A program made the translations under genes and the position numbers. Below, piece by piece: positions 47,027 to 56,199 of a DNA stretch of 64,000 nucleotides (position 1 is the first letter of the stretch; every line of letters starts with the position of its first letter). The stretch is from contig JAVBXP010000013.1 of NCBI GenBank assembly GCA_030824495.1, positions 1 through 64,000 of the forward strand. The letters are read 5' to 3'. A model generated the notes under the pieces. The model did not search any database. It was not told the DNA's origin and was given only the letters and a program-made list of their open reading frames with translations. The DNA is from a bacterium. Its GTDB lineage: Bacteria; Pseudomonadota; Alphaproteobacteria; Caulobacterales; Caulobacteraceae.

Positions 47027-47249
47027 TCACTCGTGCGACGCCGCCCCTGCGGTTGGGGGCTACGAGCACGCTCCAGCAGCGGGCGACAAGAGGGAGGGGC
47101 TTGCGGTTCCGTCGCGGGAGCGTGCGATGATGTTAATGCCGTAATTTTAGTCACAAGGCGCCCAAATAGCGACCAGCGCCGCAAACGCATAGCCCACTTC
47201 GTTTGACGCCCATCTTTGGCGTCGGACGAAGGCCGGGAGGGGACGGAAA

Positions 47250-48785
47250 ATGGACGACAGGACACCGGTTCTTATCGGAGCAGGGCAATTCACCTATCGC
47301 GGCGAGCCGGGCGCTTCGCCATCTCCCACCGCGTTGCTGAAGATTGCGGCGGAACGGGCCGCCCTCGACGCCGGGCTGAAGCCGGAGGCGTTGGCCGGCA
47401 TCGACACCTTGGCTGTGGTGGGTTTCACGATCGACGCACCTGGCGGCGGGCGGCTGGTGCCGCACTCCACCAATCCCCCTGCGACGCTTGCGAAGCGATT
47501 GGGCGCCGATCCGGCCTACGCGGTCTATTCCCACATGGGCGGAAACAGCCCCCAGCAGCTCGTGAACACGGCTTGCGAGCGCATCGCCAAGGGTGAGACG
47601 CAGTTCGCCTTGGTCGTGGGCTGCGAGTTCCTGGGCTCGGCGACAAAGCGCCTGCAGCGCGGCCTGGGCTTCGCCGACTGGGAGGACGCTGAGGAACTGC
47701 CCGAACCTGAACGCATCGGCGACCCGCGCCCCGGCACGACGCCTTACGAGAACGCCCACGGCATCGGGCGTCCGATCAACTGCTATCCGCTGTTTGAGAA
47801 CGCCCTGCGGGCCCGCGACGGCCGCTCGATCCCCGATCACCAGAAGCGGCTGGGGGAGCTGTTCGCGCCCTTCACTCAGGTGGCCGCCAAGAACCCGGAC
47901 GCCTGGTTCCCGATCGAGCGTTCGGCGGAGGAACTGGTCGAGGTCACCGATCGCAACCGGATGGTCGGCTTTCCCTACACCAAGTACCTGAACGCCATCA
48001 TGGAGGTCGATCAGTCGGCCGGGGTGCTGGTGACGAGCCTTGCGAAGGCCCGCGAGCTGGGCGTGCCGGAGGACAGGCTGGTCTATCTCCACGGCTGCGC
48101 CGACGCCTCGGACCTGTGGTACCCGATCGACCGCCAGGACTTCCATTCCAGCCCGGCCATGCGGCTCACCGGCAAGCGGGCGCTGGAAATGGCCGACGTC
48201 TCCCTGGCTGATATCGGCCACATCGACATTTACTCCTGCTTCCCCATCGCCGTGGAAATCGGGGCCGAGGAATTGGGACTGGACCTGGACGACCCGCGCG
48301 GACTGACGGTCACTGGCGGCCTTCCGTACATGGGCGGGCCGGGCAACAACTACGCCATGCACTCCATCGCCGTGATGATGCAGCGGCTGCGCGATGATCC
48401 CGGGTCGTACGGTCTGGTCACCGCCAATGGCTGGTTCCTGACCAAGCAATCGACCGGCGTCTATTCGACGACGCCGCTCAAGGGTCCATTCGAGCGGCAG
48501 GATCCGAAGCTGATCCAGGCCCAGATCGACGCCCTGCCGCATCCGGTTGTCATCGAACAGCCAAAAGGTGCTGCCACCATAGAAACCTACACGGTCGTTC
48601 ACGGCCGCGAGGGCTACATGATGGGCATCGTCGTCGGCCGCGATTCGGAAGGCCGCCGCTTTATCGCCAACACTCCGACCGATGAAGCTACGCTTCGCGG
48701 CCTGGAGGCGAGCGAGGCGGTGGGCCGGACCGGAACCGTCGGACGTTCCGAGGACGGCGCGCGCAACATATTTGTACCGGATTGA
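47250..48785 (+). CDS. Thiolase-like protein type 1 (TLP1) family
   Basis: The 511-residue thiolase-fold protein opens TPVLIGAGQFTYRGE. Where thiolases carry the nucleophilic Cys it has SHMGGNSPQQLVN, so this Cys is missing. The GGLPYMGGPGNNYAMHS block replaces the usual GHPxGxSG. A C-terminal extra domain (about 420-511, with HGREGYMMGIVVGRD) matches the TLP1 add-on. Related mycobacterial TLP1 is reported to lack ordinary thiolase activity. It may bind CoA thioesters. It is followed 4 bp later by a phosphatase gene. Confidence 0.83.
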   Translation: MDDRTPVLIGAGQFTYRGEPGASPSPTALLKIAAERAALDAGLKPEALAGIDTLAVVGFTIDAPGGGRLVPHSTNPPATLAKRLGADPAYAVYSHMGGNSPQQLVNTACERIAKGETQFALVVGCEFLGSATKRLQRGLGFADWEDAEELPEPERIGDPRPGTTPYENAHGIGRPINCYPLFENALRARDGRSIPDHQKRLGELFAPFTQVAAKNPDAWFPIERSAEELVEVTDRNRMVGFPYTKYLNAIMEVDQSAGVLVTSLAKARELGVPEDRLVYLHGCADASDLWYPIDRQDFHSSPAMRLTGKRALEMADVSLADIGHIDIYSCFPIAVEIGAEELGLDLDDPRGLTVTGGLPYMGGPGNNYAMHSIAVMMQRLRDDPGSYGLVTANGWFLTKQSTGVYSTTPLKGPFERQDPKLIQAQIDALPHPVVIEQPKGAATIETYTVVHGREGYMMGIVVGRDSEGRRFIANTPTDEATLRGLEASEAVGRTGTVGRSEDGARNIFVPD

Positions 48786-48789
48786 ACTG

Positions 48790-49359
48790 ATGTCCCGTCT
48801 CTACCTGATCCGCCATGGCAAGCCGGCCGCCGTTTGGGGCGAAGCCGACGAGGATCCCGGCCTCGATGAGACCGGCAAGGCGCAGGCCGAGGCGGCGCGG
48901 GACTATCTGATGTCGTTGCCGGAAGCTGATCGCCCCCAGCGGGTGGTCAGTTCTCCGCTCCGGCGTTGCCGCGAGACCGCCATGCCGACGGCGGAGGCCC
49001 TGGGCGTGGATCTGGAAATCGACGCCGCGGTCGGCGAAATTCCGACACCGGCCGGCCTGGACGCGGCAGAGCGTCCAGGCTGGCTGCGGGCGGTCTTCCA
49101 AGGCAAGTGGAAGGATGTCCAGGGCGACCTAGACTACGAGGTCTGGCGCAGCGACATGGTGAAATCCCTGCAGGCGCGTGGCGGGACCGCGGTGTTTTCC
49201 CACTATGTGGCGATCAACGCCGTGATGTCGCATCTCGACGGCGATGAGCGCGTTCTGGTCTTCCGCCCCGATCACGCTTCTATCTCGACGCTGGAAGTCG
49301 GGACCGACGGCCTGGCCTTGGTCGAGCGGGGGCCTGAAGCCTCGACCGGCGTACTCTAG
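48790..49359 (+). CDS. Histidine phosphatase family protein
   Basis: The 189-residue product starts MSRLYLIRHGKPAAV, the RHG motif whose His is phosphorylated. It continues with GLDETGKAQAEAARDYL and VVSSPLRRCRETAMPTAEALG (typical phosphate-pocket Arg residues), and a late FSHYVAINAVMSHLDG supplies the second His. The substrate is unknown. The ATG at 48790 is chosen because it opens directly on the RHG motif. It is co-directional with the TLP1 gene and nnr, likely one transcript. Confidence 0.9.
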   Translation: MSRLYLIRHGKPAAVWGEADEDPGLDETGKAQAEAARDYLMSLPEADRPQRVVSSPLRRCRETAMPTAEALGVDLEIDAAVGEIPTPAGLDAAERPGWLRAVFQGKWKDVQGDLDYEVWRSDMVKSLQARGGTAVFSHYVAINAVMSHLDGDERVLVFRPDHASISTLEVGTDGLALVERGPEASTGVL

Positions 49360-49378
49360 TTCATCGTAAGGAGCGGCC

Positions 49379-50830
49379 GTGCCCGCGCGCAGGATTCACA
49401 CGGTCGCTGAAATCGCCGCCGCCGACCAGGCCGCCATCGCCGCCGGAACGCCAGGCCCCGAGCTGATGGAGCGGGCCGGGGCCGCGGTGGCGGACGCTAT
49501 AGTGGAGCGGTTTTCCGCCCGGCCCGTGGCGGTGCTGTGCGGCCCAGGCAACAATGGCGGCGACGGCTATGTCGTCGCGCGCCTGCTGAAGGCGCGCGGG
49601 TGGCCAGTGGAGGTGAGGGCGCTCACCGCGCCGCAAACCCCTGACGCCCAAGCCGCGGCCGCAGGTTGGGATGGCGGCCTTACCCCCTTCGACGCCCCGT
49701 TGCAGGCGCGGTTGTTTATCGACGCCATGTATGGCGCTGGCCTTTCTCGTCCGATGAACGGGGAGGCCGCGGCCATCGCGGCCCGGCTCGCCGGGCAACC
49801 CGAGACGGTGGTGGCCATCGATGTCCCCAGCGGCCTGCCGGGCGACACTGGCGCGCCGCAAGGGCCTGTGGTGCGCGCCGGCCTGACCGTCACCTTCCAC
49901 GCCAAGAAGCCCGCCCACGTACTGTTGCCGGGCCGCAGCCTGTGCGGCGAGGTGATCGTCGCCGATATCGGGCTGGCGGAGACGGGCGGAGACCTGGTGG
50001 AGAACGGCCCCGAACTCTGGCTCTCCAATTTCCCGTGGCCCACCGGGCTCTCGCACAAGCATGCGCGGGGCCGGCTGGTGGTGATCTCGGGCGAGGCCTG
50101 GAGCACCGGCGCCGCGCGGCTGTCAGCGCGGGCGGGTCTGCGGTTGGGAGCGGGGGTGGTGACCCTGCTGTCCCCCACTGACGCCTTGTCGGTCAACGCC
50201 GCCCACCTGGAAGCCATCATGCTGCGCGGGTTCGACACCGAGGCGGAACTGGAACAGCTCGCGGCCGATGTGGACGCCGCGGTGATCGGTCCGGCCGCTG
50301 GTGTCACCGAGAACACCCTGGTCAATGTCCTGGCGCTGGCCCGTACCGGCGCGGCACTCGTGCTCGACGCCGACGCCATCACCGTGTTTCGGGACGATCC
50401 GGAGGAGCTGTTCTCGGTGCTCGACGTCGATGACGTCCTGACCCCGCACGCCGGCGAGTTCGAGCGGCTGTTCCCTGGCGTCTTGAAGGATTCGCCGGAC
50501 CGGATCACCGCAGCCAGGCGCGCGGCCGCTCGGGCCGATGCCATCATCCTGCTGAAGGGTGGCGACACCGTCATCGCCGCGCCGGACGGCCGGGTATGCG
50601 TGAACGCCCATGGATCTCCGTGGCTGGCCACCGCCGGCTCAGGCGACGTGTTGGCCGGCTTCATCGGCTCGCTCATCGCCCAGGGCATGGAAAGCTTCGA
50701 GGCGGCCTGCGCGGCGGCCTGGATCCACTCCGAAGCCGCCGACCTGCATGGGCCGGGCCTTATCGCCGAGGACTTGCCCGGACTGGCGCCCAGCATCCTG
50801 CGTCGCCTTTACGAGGGGCGGGATATCTAG
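49379..50830 (+). CDS. nnr: Bifunctional NAD(P)H-hydrate epimerase/dehydratase
   Basis: Repairs hydrated NAD(P)H. In 483 residues the N-terminal YjeF epimerase domain (about 1-200) has CGPGNNGGDGYVVARLL and FIDAMYGAGLSRP. The C-terminal ADP-dependent dehydratase domain has VIGPAAGV, LDADAIT, TPHAGEFERLF and the nucleotide site TAGSGDVLAGFIGSLIAQG. It starts with GTG at 49379 after AAGGAG. Gene fusion of both activities is usual in bacteria. Confidence 0.95.
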   Translation: MPARRIHTVAEIAAADQAAIAAGTPGPELMERAGAAVADAIVERFSARPVAVLCGPGNNGGDGYVVARLLKARGWPVEVRALTAPQTPDAQAAAAGWDGGLTPFDAPLQARLFIDAMYGAGLSRPMNGEAAAIAARLAGQPETVVAIDVPSGLPGDTGAPQGPVVRAGLTVTFHAKKPAHVLLPGRSLCGEVIVADIGLAETGGDLVENGPELWLSNFPWPTGLSHKHARGRLVVISGEAWSTGAARLSARAGLRLGAGVVTLLSPTDALSVNAAHLEAIMLRGFDTEAELEQLAADVDAAVIGPAAGVTENTLVNVLALARTGAALVLDADAITVFRDDPEELFSVLDVDDVLTPHAGEFERLFPGVLKDSPDRITAARRAAARADAIILLKGGDTVIAAPDGRVCVNAHGSPWLATAGSGDVLAGFIGSLIAQGMESFEAACAAAWIHSEAADLHGPGLIAEDLPGLAPSILRRLYEGRDI

Positions 50831-50873
50831 GGCTGTGGCTAAGTCGGGCGGCGCGTGATACGCGGCCGACAAC

Positions 50874-50975
50874 ATGACGTCGAACTTCCAACGCGCAGCC
50901 GTTCTTCAGGCTATTGGCCGCCCGGTATTCATCGGGCGGGCGATCATGCGCGCACTGGGGGGCGTCGAGGTCTAG
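50874..50975 (+). CDS. Small ORF before a terminator, possible leader peptide
   Basis: A 33-residue frame starting ATG 50874 and ending TAG 50975, about 25 bp before a terminator and 106 bp before the LysE-type gene. Its sequence (TSNFQRAAVLQAIGRPVF, then IGRAIMRALGGVEV) is basic and helical and has no run of one amino acid, so it is not a classical attenuator leader. No ribosome binding site is clear. It may be a chance frame or a small protein. Confidence 0.3.
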   Translation: MTSNFQRAAVLQAIGRPVFIGRAIMRALGGVEV

Positions 50976-51001
50976 GGGCAGGCAAGCCCGACGATCTTTC
51001 C

Positions 51002-51032
51002 AAAACCCCTTCCGGCGACGGCGGGGGTTTTT
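51002..51032 (+). terminator. Rho-independent terminator upstream of the LysE-type gene
   Basis: AAAACCCC (51002-51009) pairs with GGGGTTTT (51024-51031), with an inner CCG/CGG stem, and is followed by T-rich sequence. It ends the nnr transcript or attenuates readthrough into the exporter gene 50 bp further on. Confidence 0.8.
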
Positions 51033-51081
51033 GTTTTCAAGGCCCCTGATCCTGCGTCGGAGACTTCCTTCAGGAACCTCC

Positions 51082-51699
51082 ATGACCGCGCTCACTCCCG
51101 AACTCCTGGCCGCGCTGGCGCTGTTCGCCTTCGTCTCGTCGATCACGCCCGGCCCGAACAACACCATGCTGATGGCGTCGGGCGCCAATTTCGGCTTCCG
51201 GGCCAGCATTCCGCATCTGCTGGGCGTCAGCGGCGGCTTCTTCGTGCTGGTGGTGGCGGTCGGACTTGGCCTGGGCGGTTTGTTCTCGGCATATCCTGAG
51301 CTGCACGACGTGCTGTCGGTGGCCGGCGGGCTCTATCTGCTGTGGCTGGCCTGGAAGATCGCGACCTCGAAGGGCATGGCGACCAGCGGCGGCTCGGGCA
51401 AGCCGCAGACCTTCCTCCAAGCCGCGGCCTTCCAATGGGTCAACCCCAAGGCCTGGGCGATGGCGCTCGGCGCGGTCACCGCTTACGCGCCTCGCGAGCA
51501 CTATGTCGCCAACATCCTGGCGGTCTCGCTGATCTTCGTCGCCATCAACCTGCCGTGCGTGATGAGCTGGACCGGATTCGGCGTCGGCCTGCGCCGGTTC
51601 CTGGACAAGCCGGCCGTGCTGCGCGGCTTCAACATCGTCATGGCGCTGTTGCTGGTGGCCTCGCTGATCCCGCTGGCCTTGGAGTTGCTCCAGTCCTGA
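51082..51699 (+). CDS. LysE/RhtB-family amino-acid exporter
   Basis: Exports amino acids or derivatives with the proton gradient. The 205-residue protein has about six membrane helices. The family motif SITPGPNNTMLMASGANFGFR is near the N-terminus and FQWVNPKAWAMALGAV is the second one. The exported amino acid is not deducible. AGGA precedes the ATG; the frame upstream crosses the terminator and is not coding. The gene is followed 85 bp later by tRNA-Leu. Confidence 0.9.
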   Translation: MTALTPELLAALALFAFVSSITPGPNNTMLMASGANFGFRASIPHLLGVSGGFFVLVVAVGLGLGGLFSAYPELHDVLSVAGGLYLLWLAWKIATSKGMATSGGSGKPQTFLQAAAFQWVNPKAWAMALGAVTAYAPREHYVANILAVSLIFVAINLPCVMSWTGFGVGLRRFLDKPAVLRGFNIVMALLLVASLIPLALELLQS

Positions 51700-51738
51700 C
51701 GGGCGCCCCGCCGCGCCTTTTGGCGACAGGCTCGATCG

Positions 51739-51766
51739 GTGACTTGCTTTCGAGGGGCGCTACATC
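51739..51766 (+). promoter_or_regulatory. Candidate promoter of tRNA-Leu
   Basis: GCTACATC (51759-51766) matches the Caulobacter -10 pattern GCTANAWC perfectly. GTGACT (51739-51744) lies 16 bp upstream of the TACATC hexamer as -35. Transcription would begin about 10 nt before the mature tRNA. Confidence 0.5.
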
Positions 51767-51784
51767 CTATGTGGCCCTCGGAAC

Positions 51785-51869
51785 GCGGGCGTGGCGGAAC
51801 TGGTAGACGCACTAGATTTAGGTTCTAGCGCCGCAAGGCGTGGAGGTTCGAGTCCTCTCGCCCGCACCA
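51785..51869 (+). tRNA. tRNA-Leu (anticodon UAG)
   Basis: 85 nt. The acceptor stem GCGGGCG (51785-51791) pairs with CGCCCGC (51859-51865), followed by A and an encoded CCA (51867-51869). The anticodon stem is CTAGA/TCTAG with loop TTTAGGT, giving anticodon TAG, which reads CUA. A long variable arm (GCCGCAAGGC) marks a type II tRNA, and GGTTCGAGTCC is the T arm. Confidence 0.97.
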
Positions 51870-51873
51870 ATCA

Positions 51874-52677
51874 TCAAACAGACGGCGCCGGCTTCGGCGC
51901 GCCGACGGTGAGTTGGTTCCGCACCTGGTAGGTGAGGAAGCCGTCTCGCGCATGCGGCGTCAGCAGTTCGCGCAGGTCGGCGTCGAATGCGGCGCCGCGC
52001 TCAGGTCCCATCTTGCGGCGTGTCCAGGTTCCCCTCGAGTGCTCGCCGTCGATGAAAGCCTCGATGGATTGCGTGACGGTCGAGGTGATCGTCTCGCGCG
52101 CCGTGATTGTCATCCAGGCTTCGTGCGCGTTGGCTTCGGCGGCGAAGGTCTGGCGGTCATAGGTCCCGCCCATGCGGCCTACCCATCGACGCATCAGCTC
52201 GGGCCACTCGCGCGCCCAGGGCGGATCGCTGGCCTCGTCGCCGCCGACGATGACCATCACGCCGCCTTCGGCCATCTGCGTGCAAAGCCGGGTGAACAGG
52301 ACCTCGTGGTCCATCCAGTGGATGCTGACGCCCGCCACGACCAGGTCATATGGCCCGTAAAGCGGCGCGGCTTCGGCGGTCGACACCATCCAGGCGATAT
52401 TTGTATGGGCGCCGGCGTCCAACTCGCGCCCGACGGCGATCATCGGGGCGGCTGGATCAACAGCCTCGACCCTTGCGAATATGTCGGCCAGCGGTCTGGC
52501 AAGCTTGCCCGGACCACAGCCTAGATCCAGCGCGCGGTTCCGGTTCAGGGCGAGTTCGCCGAGGCGGCGGAGGAGGTCGGGAGGGTAGGGCGCACGATTC
52601 GCATAGGCCCTGGCGACGTCGAGGTCGTCGAACGCTTGTCCGCGCGTCGGGTCGGTCCTGGCGATCGACTGGGTCAT
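51874..52677 (-). CDS. Class I SAM-dependent methyltransferase
   Basis: The 267-residue protein has the SAM-binding motif LDLGCGPGKLARPLA (about residues 50-64), the acidic end of the second strand (VEAVDPA), and VSTAEAAPLYGPYDLVVAGVSIHWMD as motifs II and III. This is the methyltransferase 11/25 type acting on small molecules; the substrate is unknown. It ends 4 bp after the tRNA and converges on it, so its transcript may run antisense to tRNA-Leu. No promoter was found. Confidence 0.87.
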   Translation of the reverse strand: MTQSIARTDPTRGQAFDDLDVARAYANRAPYPPDLLRRLGELALNRNRALDLGCGPGKLARPLADIFARVEAVDPAAPMIAVGRELDAGAHTNIAWMVSTAEAAPLYGPYDLVVAGVSIHWMDHEVLFTRLCTQMAEGGVMVIVGGDEASDPPWAREWPELMRRWVGRMGGTYDRQTFAAEANAHEAWMTITARETITSTVTQSIEAFIDGEHSRGTWTRRKMGPERGAAFDADLRELLTPHARDGFLTYQVRNQLTVGAPKPAPSV

Positions 52678-52875
52678 AAGCTCGCTTTCCGAAGCCTCGC
52701 TGGGAGCCTAGGGTTCGGAAACACCGTCGGAAAGCGCCGTCTTTGCGCTTGGACTGGCGCGTGCGAAATGACATAAGAGCGCCCGCTCGCCGCCGCTTGT
52801 TCGGCGGCGACCATCGTTTCACCCCTAGGGCGGATCTGTTGGCGCGAGGTAGCGCCGCACTCCGGAATTTCGAGA

Positions 52876-54240
52876 ATGTCGATGCAGATCGTTGAAAAGT
52901 CCGGCGAAGGCCTGAGCCGCGTCTATGGCGTGACCGTCCCGGTCGCGGACCTGAACGAACGTCTTGAGGCGCGGATCGTCGAGATCACGCCGCAGCTCAA
53001 CATCAAGGGCTTCCGTCCGGGCAAGGTTCCGGCCGCCCACGTCCGTCGCCTGCACGGCAAGGCTCTGATGGCAGAAGTGGTGGAGCAAACCATCACCGAG
53101 ACCACCCAGAAGGTGCTGGAAGACAACAAGCTGCGCCCCGCCGGCGAGCCCGATCTGAAGCCCGAGGGCGACATCGCCCAGGTGATCGACGGCAAGGCCG
53201 ACCTCTCCTACGAGATCGCCGTCGAGATCATGCCGGATTTCGAGCCGACCGATCTGACCAAGATCTCGCTGACGCGCCCGATCTACGAGCCGACCGACGC
53301 CGAAGTCGACGAGGCCGTCGAAGAGCTGGGCAAGCAAAACCTCACCTATGAGCCGCGCACCGGCAAGTCGGTGAAGGCCAAGGACGGCGACCAGATCGTG
53401 ATCGACTTCGTCGGCCGCATCGACGGTGAAGCCTTCCAGGGCGGCACGGCCACCGATTCGGAGCTGGTGCTCGGTTCGGGCCAGTTCATCCCGGGCTTTG
53501 AAGAACAACTGGTCGGCGCCAAGGCCGGCGACGAAGTCATCGTCAAGGTGGCTTTCCCCGCCGACTACCAAGCCGCTAACCTTGCCGGCAAGGACGCCGA
53601 ATTCACCACCACGGTGAAGGAAGTCCGCGCCCCGGTGGAATCGAAGATCGACGACGCCATGGCCGAGCGCCTGGGCATCGAGAGCCTGGATAAGCTCAAG
53701 GAACTGCTGAAGACGAACCTGGAGTCGCAATACGCCGGCGCCTCGCGCTTCAAGCTGAAGCGCGCCCTGCTGGACGTTCTCGACGAGCGTCACGACTTCC
53801 CGCTGCCGCCGAAGATGGTGGAAGCTGAGTTCGCCGCCATCTGGCAGCAAGTTCAGCAGGACAAGGAACGTGGCGGCCTGCCGCCGGAAGATTCCGAGAA
53901 GTCGGACGACCAATTGCAGACCGAATACCGCAAGATCGCCGAGCGCCGCGTGCGTCTGGGTCTGGTCCTGGCTGAAATCGGCCGCGCCAACGAAGTGCAG
54001 GTCACCGAGCAGGAGCTGCTGGAAGCCATGCGCGCCGAAGCCATGCGGTATGGCCAGCAAGCCCAGCAGATCTTCGACATGTTCCGTCAGAACCCGAACA
54101 TGCAGGCCCAGCTTCGCGCCCCGATCTTCGAGGACAAGGTTGTCGACCTGATTGTCGACAAGGCCACCGTGACCGATGAGAAGGTGTCCAAGGAAGACCT
54201 GCTCAAGGAAGACGACATGCCGGACGGCTACGGCGCCTAA
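52876..54240 (+). CDS. tig: Trigger factor
   Basis: Ribosome-bound chaperone at the exit tunnel. In 454 residues the N-terminal ribosome-binding domain has the signature GFRPGKVP. The middle FKBP-type domain (about 165-245) has [28 protein letters not shown] and GAKAGDE. A long C-terminal helical domain forms the arms. It is followed by a strong terminator and then clpP, the usual arrangement tig-clpP-clpX. Confidence 0.97.
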   Translation: MSMQIVEKSGEGLSRVYGVTVPVADLNERLEARIVEITPQLNIKGFRPGKVPAAHVRRLHGKALMAEVVEQTITETTQKVLEDNKLRPAGEPDLKPEGDIAQVIDGKADLSYEIAVEIMPDFEPTDLTKISLTRPIYEPTDAEVDEAVEELGKQNLTYEPRTGKSVKAKDGDQIVIDFVGRIDGEAFQGGTATDSELVLGSGQFIPGFEEQLVGAKAGDEVIVKVAFPADYQAANLAGKDAEFTTTVKEVRAPVESKIDDAMAERLGIESLDKLKELLKTNLESQYAGASRFKLKRALLDVLDERHDFPLPPKMVEAEFAAIWQQVQQDKERGGLPPEDSEKSDDQLQTEYRKIAERRVRLGLVLAEIGRANEVQVTEQELLEAMRAEAMRYGQQAQQIFDMFRQNPNMQAQLRAPIFEDKVVDLIVDKATVTDEKVSKEDLLKEDDMPDGYGA

Positions 54241-54270
54241 GCGTCAAAATACGTCTGTCGAACCATCAGA

Positions 54271-54303
54271 ATCCCTCCCCGAACAGGGGAGGGATTTTCT
54301 TTA
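54271..54303 (+). terminator. Rho-independent terminator of tig
   Basis: ATCCCTCCCC (54271-54280), loop GAACA, GGGGAGGGAT (54286-54295), then a T-rich run. It is a 10-bp perfect stem, 30 bp after the tig stop. It separates tig from clpP. Confidence 0.9.
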
Positions 54304-54402
54304 GGACCATCGGTCACCTTGCGTTGGCCCCTCCGCCACGCGATATCGGTGGGGAACGCGGCTCTGCGCGCAGAGTCGACCAATCCAGAGAGGCTTTCTT
54401 CT

Positions 54403-55017
54403 ATGCGTGACCCGCAGATCACCGCGCTGAACCTGGTGCCCATGGTCGTGGAGCAAACCAGCCGCGGCGAACGCGCTTTCGATATTTTCTCCCGCCTGCT
54501 GAAGGAACGGGTGATCTTCCTGAACGGACCGGTCGAGGACGGCATGTCGGCGCTCATCTGCGCCCAGCTGCTCTATCTCGAAGCCGAGAACCCCAAGAAA
54601 GAGATCCAGATGTACATCAACTCCCCTGGTGGAGTGGTGACGTCGGGCCTCGCGATCTACGACACCATGCAATACATCAAGTCGCCGGTGGTGACGCTCT
54701 GCATGGGCATGGCCGCGTCGATGGGCTCTTTCCTGCTGATGGCCGGTGAAAAGGGCTCGCGCATCTCGCTGCCCAACGCCCGCATCATGGTTCACCAGCC
54801 GTCGGGCGGTTACTCGGGCAAGGCCTCGGACATCGAGCGCCACGCCGAGGACATCATCAAGACCAAGCGCCGCCTGAACGAAATCTACGCCAAGCACACC
54901 GGCCGGACCTATGACGAGGTCGAGGAAAAGCTCGACCGCGACACCTTCATGACCGCTGAGGAAGCCAAGGAGTGGGGCCTCGTCGACCACGTCTACGAGA
55001 CGCGCTCGGACGACTAG
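54403..55017 (+). CDS. clpP: ATP-dependent Clp protease proteolytic subunit
   Basis: Serine protease barrel of ClpXP and ClpAP. In Caulobacter-type cells it drives cell-cycle proteolysis, for example of CtrA. The 204-residue product has the triad blocks [12 protein letters not shown] (Ser), [14 protein letters not shown] (His) and an Asp in the LDRDTFM region. The oxyanion segment [17 protein letters not shown] is also present. The ATG at 54403 is chosen for family length; the frame further upstream crosses the leader. Confidence 0.97.
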   Translation: MRDPQITALNLVPMVVEQTSRGERAFDIFSRLLKERVIFLNGPVEDGMSALICAQLLYLEAENPKKEIQMYINSPGGVVTSGLAIYDTMQYIKSPVVTLCMGMAASMGSFLLMAGEKGSRISLPNARIMVHQPSGGYSGKASDIERHAEDIIKTKRRLNEIYAKHTGRTYDEVEEKLDRDTFMTAEEAKEWGLVDHVYETRSDD

Positions 55018-55022
55018 GGCGG

Positions 55023-55550
55023 ATGCCGGCGCACATCCTTGTGGTGGGCGGCACGGGCATGCTTTCAGAACTTGTGGAGGCGCTCGCCAGCGACGGCGGG
55101 CGCCTTTCGCTTTTGTCGCGCCGGGCCTCGCAGGCGTTTGGCGAGGCCGGCTTCGATTGCGACTATCATGACCAGCAGGCGTTCGCCGCGGCGCTCACCG
55201 CTGCTGTCGAGCGTTCAGGGCCGGTGGATCTGGCCATCGCCTGGTTTCACACTCTGAAGATCGCCGCGCCCCGGCTGCTTGCCGAACAGGTGCGGGGGCG
55301 CTTGTTCCAGGTCCTGGGCAGCGCCACCGCCGACCCGGCGCATCCTGATCGCCTGGAGCGGGCCGCGGCTGTGGCCGCTGGGCTGGCCGATTGCCGGCTG
55401 CGGCAGGTGGTTCTTGGGTTCAAGGTAGCCGATGGCGCCTCGCGATGGCTGACAAACGCCGAGATTTCGCAAGGGGTGCTGGACGCGGTCGTCAGCGACC
55501 GGCCGCTGACCATCATTGGGCAGGTTGAGCCCTGGTCGGCTAGGCCTTGA
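55023..55550 (+). CDS. Rossmann-fold protein, short SDR-like
   Basis: The 175-residue product starts HILVVGGTGMLSELVEALA, a clear nucleotide-binding motif, followed by LSLLSRRAS. It continues with SGPVDLAIAWFHTLK, but no SDR Tyr-x3-Lys catalytic pair is visible. It may be a NAD(P)-binding regulator rather than a full enzyme. It starts 5 bp after the clpP stop, so co-translation is likely, and converges with an 11-bp overlap on the next leftward gene. Confidence 0.7.
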   Translation: MPAHILVVGGTGMLSELVEALASDGGRLSLLSRRASQAFGEAGFDCDYHDQQAFAAALTAAVERSGPVDLAIAWFHTLKIAAPRLLAEQVRGRLFQVLGSATADPAHPDRLERAAAVAAGLADCRLRQVVLGFKVADGASRWLTNAEISQGVLDAVVSDRPLTIIGQVEPWSARP

Positions 55551-55800
55551 GGCGAGCGGCGACGATGGCGATCAACGCTTGGCGCGCGGCCGGCAGGCTG
55601 ACGTCATAGCGGTCGAAGTCCCCGCCCTCGGCCGCGCGTAGGTCGGCGAACAACCCGGCTGGGTCTTCATGAAAGTGCAGGAAGGCCTTGGACTTGCGGC
55701 AGAAGACGCCGCGCTTCTTTTCGACCATCCCCGGAAGCGTGCGCAGTTCGGCGATCAGGGGCTCCAGCCCGTCCAAAGCCTGCTCGCCCGCGTGCTTCAT
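55540..55800 (-). CDS. Unknown 86-residue protein
   Basis: I do not recognise this small protein. It has a basic core (MVEKKRGVFCRKSKAFLHFHED) followed by GLFADLRAAEGGDFDRYDVSLPAARQAL and ends in an Ala-rich helix. It has one Cys. The ATG at 55800 begins 7 bp after the NTP pyrophosphohydrolase gene ends, and it is the last of a four-gene leftward cluster. It overlaps the convergent Rossmann gene by 11 bp. A reading frame with its own domain-like pattern makes it likely real. Confidence 0.6.
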   Translation of the reverse strand: MKHAGEQALDGLEPLIAELRTLPGMVEKKRGVFCRKSKAFLHFHEDPAGLFADLRAAEGGDFDRYDVSLPAARQALIAIVAARLKA

Positions 55801-55807
55801 GCTGGGC

Positions 55808-56197
55808 TCAATCCTCGCGGGGATAATGCATCGGCCGCGCCAGATAGTATTCGGCGGCCGGCAATCCGTCGCGCGCTTCCACGGCGGCGTTGAAGACGCG
55901 CTCATCGAAGCCGCCGCGTTCAGCTCGTTTGGCCTGCCGGCGCGCCTCGATCTCGCCGGCCGTCACGCCGCTAGCATCAGCCAGGGCGGCGATCACCTCC
56001 ATGACGTCGGCAAGTTCGTCGATGAGGTCGTCCTGGCTGGTGGCCGCGCCGACCTCCTGCGCCTCTTCGACCAGCTTGTCCTTGAGCGCGGCGATGAACT
56101 CGGCGTCATTCAGCCGGCGGTCGAAGACCTGCAGCCCTTGGGCGCGCATGATGGCGGGCAGGCGGTCTCGGATCAGCTTCTGGACACGAAAGCGCAT
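55808..56197 (-). CDS. All-alpha NTP pyrophosphohydrolase (MazG/HisE-like)
   Basis: The 129-residue protein has the all-alpha metal site: KLVEEAQEVGAA (E-x2-E type) and IDELADVMEVIAALAD. It starts FRVQKLIRDRLPAIM, which is typical of the phosphoribosyl-ATP pyrophosphohydrolase-like group. These house-clean damaged or non-canonical nucleotides. It begins 2 bp after the XRE regulator, so it is translationally coupled. The exact substrate is unknown. Confidence 0.8.
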   Translation of the reverse strand: MRFRVQKLIRDRLPAIMRAQGLQVFDRRLNDAEFIAALKDKLVEEAQEVGAATSQDDLIDELADVMEVIAALADASGVTAGEIEARRQAKRAERGGFDERVFNAAVEARDGLPAAEYYLARPMHYPRED

Positions 56198-56199
56198 CG

